Below, in pieces: positions 6,992 through 10,290 of a stretch of DNA of 10,290 nt. Both the position numbers and the translations under genes were made by a program. Source of the stretch: Euryarchaeota archaeon UBA486 (GTDB lineage: Archaea; Thermoplasmatota; Poseidoniia; Poseidoniales; Poseidoniaceae); assembly GCA_002497765.1 (NCBI GenBank), contig DAET01000028.1:1-10290 (forward strand), in the 5' to 3' direction. The notes beneath the pieces were generated by a model. The model saw only the letters and a list, made by a program, of their open reading frames with translations. It was not told the origin of the DNA and ran no database searches. How positions within the stretch are numbered: position 1 is the first letter of the stretch; each line of letters begins with the position of its first letter.

Positions 6992-8407
6992 TCATTCAAA
7001 CAACTGGTCGAGCAGCCAATCCGGATTGAACTGCATCAAATCATCGTAGCCTTGGCCAACACCGGCAAACACGATCGGGCGTCCGGTGGCGTAAGCGATG
7101 GAAAGCCCGGCGCCGCCCTTGGCGTCGGTGTCCATTTTCGTCAAAACCGCTCCGTCAAAGCGCATGATGTCCTGGAACATCTTGGCCTGCTCAACGGCAT
7201 CGTTCCCAGCGAGCGAGTCACCAACAAACAACGTCAGGTGGGGGTTCGTGACCTTTCGGACCTTGTTGAGTTCGTTCATGAGGTTGGTCTTGTTCTGCAT
7301 GCGCCCTGCCGTATCGACCAAGACAACGTCAATGCCCTTGGCTTTGGCCGAATCGATGGCGTCCCGAGCGATGGCAGCGGAATCGCCACCCCGCTGACTG
7401 GAAATGCACCGGATGCCCAATCGCTCACAATGCGATTCCAACTGCTGAATGGCGCCCGCACGGAAGGTGTCGCCGGCCGCTGCAATCACGCTGCGGCCGT
7501 TGTTGAGCAGGCGTTGTGCAATCTTGGCCGCCGTGGTGGTTTTCCCCGTTCCGTTCACGCCCACGAGCATGATGACCACGGGAAGGTCGCCCGCTTCAAT
7601 GAAGCCGTCCACCGTGGCGTCAAAGTCCCAGTACCCCGCTTGGAGTAGCGCATGGAGGGCACGCTTGAGCGCGGCTTCCAGAACTTTGGAAAGTTCTGCG
7701 CCTCGACGCAGACGAGCCCCGACCAACGCGTTGCGAAGGCTGTCGATGATGGCGCTTGAAGCCTGAGATGAGATGTCGGATTCGAGCAGCACCCATTCCA
7801 ATTCTTCAAGCAGGTTGTCAAGTGCCTCACCGGGCTTGATGACCCGTCCGCCCTCGGACACAACGCCGCCCCCAAGGTCGATGTCAACGGACTGACCGTC
7901 TTCCATCTGAATGGCCGCCCTTTGACTGGATCCTTTGGGTGCTTGCGCCACCTGAACCAGCTGGCGACCGGTGGTGGTTCGCATCATGGAGAGGTCCACT
8001 TTGGAACCTTGCGGGCGAGCCACGTCGACGGCGCCGCGTTTCTTCATCGCCTTCTTGGCCTTGGCTTCTCGCTTCTTCCGTTCTTTTTGCTGGCGTTCAA
8101 GGAATTTCCGTTCCTTCTTGGTGAGGTGAACAGGAGCCACGGGTTCGTCGTCGTCCCATGTGTCCCAATCATCGTCGTCATCTTGAGGTGGGGTTTGCGT
8201 GGGCTCCTCGTCCACGTCATCCCAATCATCGTCGTCCTCGGGTGCGGCTTGAGGCGGGGATTGCATTGGCGCTTCAACAGGTGCATCATCCGGTTGCTGA
8301 AGGAGCGCCTGGGCTTCTTCCGATGTGGCTTCAACGGAGAGGGCGTCGCCGTCCGTCTCCTCGGCCACCTCGTGAACGCGCTTTCGGAAACGGTCAAACA
8401 ATCCCAT
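6992..8407 (-). CDS. ftsY: Signal recognition particle receptor FtsY
   Basis: This is the membrane-associated SRP GTPase that docks ribosome-nascent chain-SRP complexes at the translocon. The 471 residues divide into an acidic N-terminal region (to about 92) with two DDDDWD-type repeats, a very basic segment (about 97-124), a linker, the helical N domain (about 195-260) and the G domain. G-domain motifs are all present: GVNGTGKTT at 283-291, DTFRAGA at 313-319, DTAGR at 365-369, TKMD at 423-426 followed by DAKGGA, and GVGQGYDDL at 449-457. The MGLFDRFRKR start is typical, with an amphipathic basic N-terminus that can touch lipid. A GAGG overlapping the pfdA stop codon (8415-8418) sits 7 nt before the ATG, so translation is likely coupled to pfdA, 9 bp upstream. 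Confidence 0.97.
   Translation of the reverse strand: MGLFDRFRKRVHEVAEETDGDALSVEATSEEAQALLQQPDDAPVEAPMQSPPQAAPEDDDDWDDVDEEPTQTPPQDDDDDWDTWDDDEPVAPVHLTKKERKFLERQQKERKKREAKAKKAMKKRGAVDVARPQGSKVDLSMMRTTTGRQLVQVAQAPKGSSQRAAIQMEDGQSVDIDLGGGVVSEGGRVIKPGEALDNLLEELEWVLLESDISSQASSAIIDSLRNALVGARLRRGAELSKVLEAALKRALHALLQAGYWDFDATVDGFIEAGDLPVVIMLVGVNGTGKTTTAAKIAQRLLNNGRSVIAAAGDTFRAGAIQQLESHCERLGIRCISSQRGGDSAAIARDAIDSAKAKGIDVVLVDTAGRMQNKTNLMNELNKVRKVTNPHLTLFVGDSLAGNDAVEQAKMFQDIMRFDGAVLTKMDTDAKGGAGLSIAYATGRPIVFAGVGQGYDDLMQFNPDWLLDQLFE
8163..8236. repeat. 17-bp direct repeat pair inside ftsY (acidic DDDDWD repeats)
   Basis: TCCCAATCATCGTCGTC occurs exactly at 8163-8179 and 8220-8236, 57 bp apart, in the same reading frame. 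On the minus strand each copy encodes an Asp run followed by Trp-Asp, in the acidic N-terminal part of FtsY. An in-frame internal duplication is the simplest explanation. Confidence 0.85.
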
Positions 8408-8414
8408 GGCGATG

Positions 8415-8418
8415 CCTC
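8415..8418 (-). promoter_or_regulatory. Ribosome binding site for ftsY overlapping the pfdA stop
   Basis: GAGG on the minus strand overlaps the TGA stop of pfdA (8417-8419) and lies 7 nt before the ftsY ATG. This arrangement supports both the chosen ftsY start and translational coupling between the two genes. Confidence 0.6.
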
Positions 8419-8989
8419 AGTCGTCAAGTGTCAAATCGCCGCCAAACATACCGCGACGGCGTCCACGGCGTGGCGTGGTTTCAGCCGAAGACTCCGCTGG
8501 TTCGGGCGTGGATTCCTCTTGGGAAGGGGATGCAGTCGCTGGGGTGGCGGATGGGGCGGGCTGCTTGAGTTGTTCAGCCAGTTGATTGAACGTCTGGGCG
8601 GCCTTGGCCAGTGAGGTTTCGGTTTGGTCCGATTGTTCTTTCAGTTCATCGCGGAGGTGTTGAATGTCGGCTTGCCGCTGTTGCGTGATGGTGCGAACAT
8701 CACTCCACGGCCGTTCTCCAAACACGCCGGTGCCCAAGTCAACCAGCGCCGTCCCTTCCTGTTCACCATCGTGCCGGTAGGGGAGACTAACGCCCGAGCC
8801 AATGGGAAGGTGGGTCGAGATGGTTCGGCCGTCTTCGTGGGACAGCAGGGTGTCGAGCACTGCGTCGGTGATGGCATGCTCAGCGAGAACCGCATCAACT
8901 TGTTCAATTCGAAGGTTGATCTCATCCAATCGCTTCCGGAGGGTTTCAACCTCTTGGGCCAAGCGTTGGAGTTGGGCTCGGTCGACCAT
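8417..8989 (-). CDS. pfdA: Prefoldin subunit alpha
   Basis: Archaeal prefoldin alpha forms an alpha2-beta4 'jellyfish' chaperone that holds unfolded chains and passes them to the thermosome. From ATG 8989 the product is 190 residues: an N-terminal coiled-coil helix (about 3-50), the beta-hairpin core with 'LPIGSGVSLPY' and 'ALVDLGTGVFGERPW' (about 61-95), and a C-terminal coiled-coil helix (about 97-143). Beyond the fold is a 47-residue tail: Pro/Ser/Glu-rich, then the basic RRGRRR (174-179), then GMFGGDLTLDD. Family members usually end near 115-150. The frame extends upstream to a TTG at 9052, but I prefer 8989, which begins at the helix and has GAGGG (8999-9003) 9 nt before it. The beta subunit gene is not in the window. 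ftsY follows after 9 bp. Confidence 0.9.
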   Translation of the reverse strand: MVDRAQLQRLAQEVETLRKRLDEINLRIEQVDAVLAEHAITDAVLDTLLSHEDGRTISTHLPIGSGVSLPYRHDGEQEGTALVDLGTGVFGERPWSDVRTITQQRQADIQHLRDELKEQSDQTETSLAKAAQTFNQLAEQLKQPAPSATPATASPSQEESTPEPAESSAETTPRRGRRRGMFGGDLTLDD

Positions 8990-9050
8990 GTCGCTCAGCC
9001 CTCGGAGTTGCTTGGGGTTGAAGAAGCCCGCGATGAGAGGGTGTGCACTC

Positions 9051-9082
9051 AATCAAGACGGTAACACCGCCGTGACTTGATT
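9051..9082. promoter_or_regulatory. Nested imperfect palindrome between pfdA and the HxlR-type gene (candidate operator)
   Basis: The outer arms are AATCAAG (9051-9057) and CTTGATT (9076-9082), a perfect 7-bp inverted repeat. The inner arms are ACGG (9058-9061) and CCGT (9070-9073), with 8 bp between them and a 2-nt offset (GA) on the right side. The site lies in the divergent gap, 41 bp before the regulator's preferred start and overlapping an AT-rich TATA-like box. HxlR-type proteins bind dyad sites as dimers, so autoregulation is a reasonable inference. If the pfdA transcript starts upstream of 9051, the palindrome could also fold as an RNA hairpin in its leader. Confidence 0.5.
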
Positions 9083-9087
9083 TTATG
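9079..9087. promoter_or_regulatory. AT-rich TATA-like box, possibly shared by divergent promoters
   Basis: The patch reads GATTTTATG on the plus strand and CATAAAATC on the minus strand. On the plus strand it lies about 40 bp before the GTG at 9124, giving a predicted start of transcription near 9108. On the minus strand it would place the pfdA transcript start near 9058, with a leader of about 70 nt. It is the only AT-rich element in this gap; which direction it serves cannot be told by eye. Confidence 0.35.
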
Positions 9088-9110
9088 TGCGTTGAAATCG
9101 TCCAAAGGCC

Positions 9111-9117
9111 AAGGTGG
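9111..9117 (+). promoter_or_regulatory. Ribosome binding site supporting the GTG start at 9124
   Basis: AAGGTGG contains AGGTG, complementary to the 3' end of archaeal 16S rRNA, and ends 6 nt before GTG 9124. The alternative ATG at 9085 has no comparable sequence in front of it. This site therefore decides the start of the HxlR-type gene. Confidence 0.5.
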
Positions 9118-9123
9118 CATCTC

Positions 9124-9450
9124 GTGAACGAACATTGCAGTCCGACGTACGGTAAAGTGGACGATGTCCTTGAGGTGTTGACCAAATCAAAATCTCTTCA
9201 CATTCTCATGGTGCTGGACCGGGCGAGCGGTCCGGTTCGATTCACGCAGTTGAAGGAGTTGGTCAGCGCCTCGTCAACGACCGTCTCGCGCCGCATCAAG
9301 GAGTTGGAAGCTCATGGATTGGTCGTTCGTTCCATGAATCCAGCGATGCCGCAATCAAACCTCTATTCGCTCTCGTCCGACGGAGAAAAATTGAGTCCCG
9401 TCATGCAGTCGCTCTTCGATTGGGCAGAAAACTGGACGATCCCGTCTTGA
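9124..9450 (+). CDS. HxlR-type winged-helix transcriptional regulator
   Basis: The product (109 residues from GTG 9124; 121 from the alternative ATG 9085) has the HxlR layout. A Cys lies near the N-terminus (Cys5). A helix follows ('VDDVLEVLTKSKSLHILMVL'). Next is 'GPVRFTQLKELVSASSTTVSRRIKELEAHGLVVRS', covering the helix-turn-helix and the start of the wing. Last come a 'YSLSSDGEKLSPVMQSLFDWAE' strand and dimerisation helix. HxlR proteins are cytosolic dimeric DNA-binding regulators, often answering redox or electrophile stress through cysteines; only one Cys is left in this product. It is encoded against the grain of its neighbours: divergent from pfdA and convergent with the L18Ae gene (33 bp between stops). 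Autoregulation through the palindrome at 9051-9082 is an inference. The ligand or signal is unknown. Confidence 0.85.
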   Translation: MNEHCSPTYGKVDDVLEVLTKSKSLHILMVLDRASGPVRFTQLKELVSASSTTVSRRIKELEAHGLVVRSMNPAMPQSNLYSLSSDGEKLSPVMQSLFDWAENWTIPS

Positions 9451-9483
9451 CCGCGCCCTGCAGGCGTGGCGTTATCAGGGGAT

Positions 9484-9756
9484 TTACTCTTCTTCCGCAG
9501 CCACGGTGATGGGGCCGCCTTGAGCAGCAATTTCATCACGGAAGTGGTGAAGCACGGCTGGCTCGGTCGAGATGCGTGGGTCGATCTCACTCACGTTTTC
9601 GATCTTAATGGCCCGGCGCATGATACGGTGGCGGGACCCGAGAGTGGAGTACACCTTGTGGGTGGCAGCGTCGGCGTCGGCTGCTGGGAGGTCGTAGGAG
9701 AAGTGCTGGCGCTGGCTGCCAAACGGGGCGGTTCCTGAGACTCGATAGGCCTTCAT
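9484..9756 (-). CDS. rpl18a: Large-subunit ribosomal protein L18Ae (LX)
   Basis: The product is a large-subunit ribosomal protein of the archaeal LX / eukaryotic L18a-L20a family. It opens with MKAYRVSGT and carries the hallmark 'KVYSTLGSRHRIMRRAIKIENVSEI' (residues 34-58, given here in part) that ends the first beta-alpha-beta unit. At 90 residues it is longer than most archaeal LX proteins (about 58-77) because of a 30-residue tail ending in acidic residues. The start is ATG 9756, not the upstream in-frame ATG 9780: GGAGG lies 5 nt before it, and the family begins MKAY/MKVY. In many archaea this gene directly precedes pfdA and ftsY. Here an inverted regulator gene lies between them. L39e, L31e and aIF6 genes, often found next to it, are not in the window. 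Confidence 0.92.
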   Translation of the reverse strand: MKAYRVSGTAPFGSQRQHFSYDLPAADADAATHKVYSTLGSRHRIMRRAIKIENVSEIDPRISTEPAVLHHFRDEIAAQGGPITVAAEEE

Positions 9757-9761
9757 CGGGG

Positions 9762-9766
9762 CCTCC
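9762..9766 (-). promoter_or_regulatory. Ribosome binding site of the L18Ae gene
   Basis: GGAGG on the minus strand, 5 nt before ATG 9756, is the strongest Shine-Dalgarno sequence in the window. It selects this start over ATG 9780. Confidence 0.7.
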
Positions 9767-9780
9767 GACCTGCCATCCAT

Positions 9781-9788
9781 CCTTAAAC
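9781..9788 (-). promoter_or_regulatory. Possible TATA-like box for the L18Ae gene
   Basis: GTTTAAGG on the minus strand is the only AT-rich patch in the 120-bp divergent gap. Its spacing to ATG 9756 (about 28 bp) would put the transcript start almost at the ATG and so cut off the GGAGG at 9762-9766. The two signals do not agree well, and the true promoter may lie further upstream. Confidence 0.2.
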
Positions 9789-9811
9789 GCGCTGGCGCGC
9801 AGACGCAGCGC
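9789..9811. repeat. GC-rich inverted repeat in the L18Ae / secreted-protein divergent gap
   Basis: GCGCTG (9789-9794) and CAGCGC (9806-9811) are a perfect 6-bp inverted repeat with 11 bp between. It lies upstream of both divergent genes, so a regulator site is possible. GC-rich DNA makes such short repeats by chance, hence the low confidence in function. Confidence 0.35.
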
Positions 9812-9876
9812 CGGAAACCGGTGGAAGATGGGCAAGGGACCGATAGATTGAGGCAAAACCTGCATGTGGTCCATCC

Positions 9877-10290
9877 ATGCGAGGTGCCATCTGGTTGGTG
9901 TTGTTGCTCCTCGCCCCGCTTTCGTCTGGGATGCTCTCGCCGCTCAACCTAACACCGGATTTCATCACCCCAGAGGAATCTGAGTTCGTTCTCACCCGGG
10001 ACAGCGGTTTGTGGAGTTCAGACGATTGGAATACGCTCATTGAGCAAGGGATTCAACCCTTGCGATCCCTTTCTCCAACGCAGCTTTTGGTGTGGTCCAA
10101 CGAAGAGATCGTCGTGCAGCAAGGCTGGTCAGTGGAGTCCGCAGAACACGCTGCGCTACGAGCACCTGAGGGTTGGGAAGGAGGAAGTGAGGCCTATCGC
10201 GTCTTGCTGGAGCCACGGCTTCCCGCTCTTGCCATCCGTGACATCATGATGAGTCTCGATGAGTTTGGTCTCACGTTGAATCACGCCACA
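9877..10290 (+). CDS. Secreted protein with N-terminal signal peptide (partial, C-terminus outside window)
   Basis: The frame runs open from ATG 9877 to the right edge (138 codons, no stop). The first 18 residues form a signal peptide: one Arg, a Leu-rich core 'IWLVLLLLAPL' and small residues SSG before the likely cleavage site. No lipobox is visible. The mature part starts with a polar, acidic region, then 'WNTLIEQGIQPLRSLSPTQL' and a 'YRVLLEPRLPALAIRDIMMSL' stretch. The 'LLEPRLPALAIRDIMMSLDEFG' area looks like a small alpha/beta unit such as a protease propeptide, but I cannot confirm this and do not assign a family. No SD precedes the ATG. The gene is divergent from rpl18a and belongs to a different transcription unit. 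Confidence 0.75.
   Translation, partial: MRGAIWLVLLLLAPLSSGMLSPLNLTPDFITPEESEFVLTRDSGLWSSDDWNTLIEQGIQPLRSLSPTQLLVWSNEEIVVQQGWSVESAEHAALRAPEGWEGGSEAYRVLLEPRLPALAIRDIMMSLDEFGLTLNHAT

Noticed and set aside
6950..7648. Long plus-strand open frame (232 codons) opposite ftsY
   Set aside because: It lies wholly antisense to the conserved G domain of FtsY, and its translation has no recognisable domain; it is a by-product of GC-rich codon use.
8163..8236. Direct repeats as a possible CRISPR or mobile-element end
   Set aside because: There are only two copies, 57 bp apart, in frame within ftsY and coding for the same Asp/Trp motif; no spacer pattern, no transposase.
7922..8614. Plus-strand open frame (230 codons) opposite ftsY and pfdA
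   Set aside because: It crosses the boundary between two well-supported minus-strand genes, and its composition mirrors their acidic and basic low-complexity stretches.
9451..9483. CCTGCAGG palindrome (9457-9464) between convergent genes as a terminator
   Set aside because: The stem is only 4 bp and no T-run follows on either strand, so it does not support a terminator call.

Overview
This window looks archaeal and most likely comes from a planktonic marine euryarchaeon of the Poseidoniales (Marine Group II) type; the rank is an inference. The archaeal call rests on three genes: a ribosomal protein L18Ae/LX gene, a prefoldin alpha gene and an archaeal-style ftsY. All three lie in the order known from archaeal genomes. 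A KH-domain ATPase of the archaeal PilT/PIN-KH type agrees with this. Coding density is very high, base composition is moderately GC-rich, and many proteins carry acidic or low-complexity tails. There are no rRNA or tRNA genes, no transposase and no CRISPR array.

Layout: nine genes on the minus strand fill positions 1-8989. Read in the direction of transcription (right to left) they are prefoldin alpha, ftsY, a DUF1844 protein, a membrane-anchored degenerate receiver protein, a PF09826 beta-propeller lipoprotein, a Gfo/Idh/MocA oxidoreductase, a small multi-spanning membrane protein, a KH-domain ATPase lacking the PIN domain, and a two-TM protein with an acidic tail that leaves the window on the left. 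Gaps are short (9 to about 90 bp), so much of this could be read as long transcripts. A TATA-like box before the leftmost gene suggests that gene has its own start.

The right end is more broken up. A plus-strand HxlR-type regulator gene (9124-9450) sits between the L18Ae gene (9484-9756, minus) and prefoldin alpha, interrupting a usually collinear translation/protein-targeting cluster. Its 134-bp divergent gap to pfdA contains a nested imperfect palindrome (9051-9082) overlapping an AT-rich box, a good candidate operator for self-regulation and for control of pfdA-ftsY. Beyond L18Ae, a divergently transcribed secreted protein (9877 onwards) leaves the window on the right.

How the genes fit together: L18Ae (ribosome), prefoldin (nascent-chain folding) and FtsY (membrane targeting by SRP) form one functional theme, and the lipoprotein, membrane proteins and secreted protein are possible clients of that export route. 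The points most worth a second look are the receiver protein with serine at the phospho-acceptor position and a C-terminal membrane anchor, the PIN-less KH ATPase, the DUF1844 protein (a family known mainly from bacteria) beside ftsY, and the regulator with its palindrome inside the ribosomal/prefoldin cluster.
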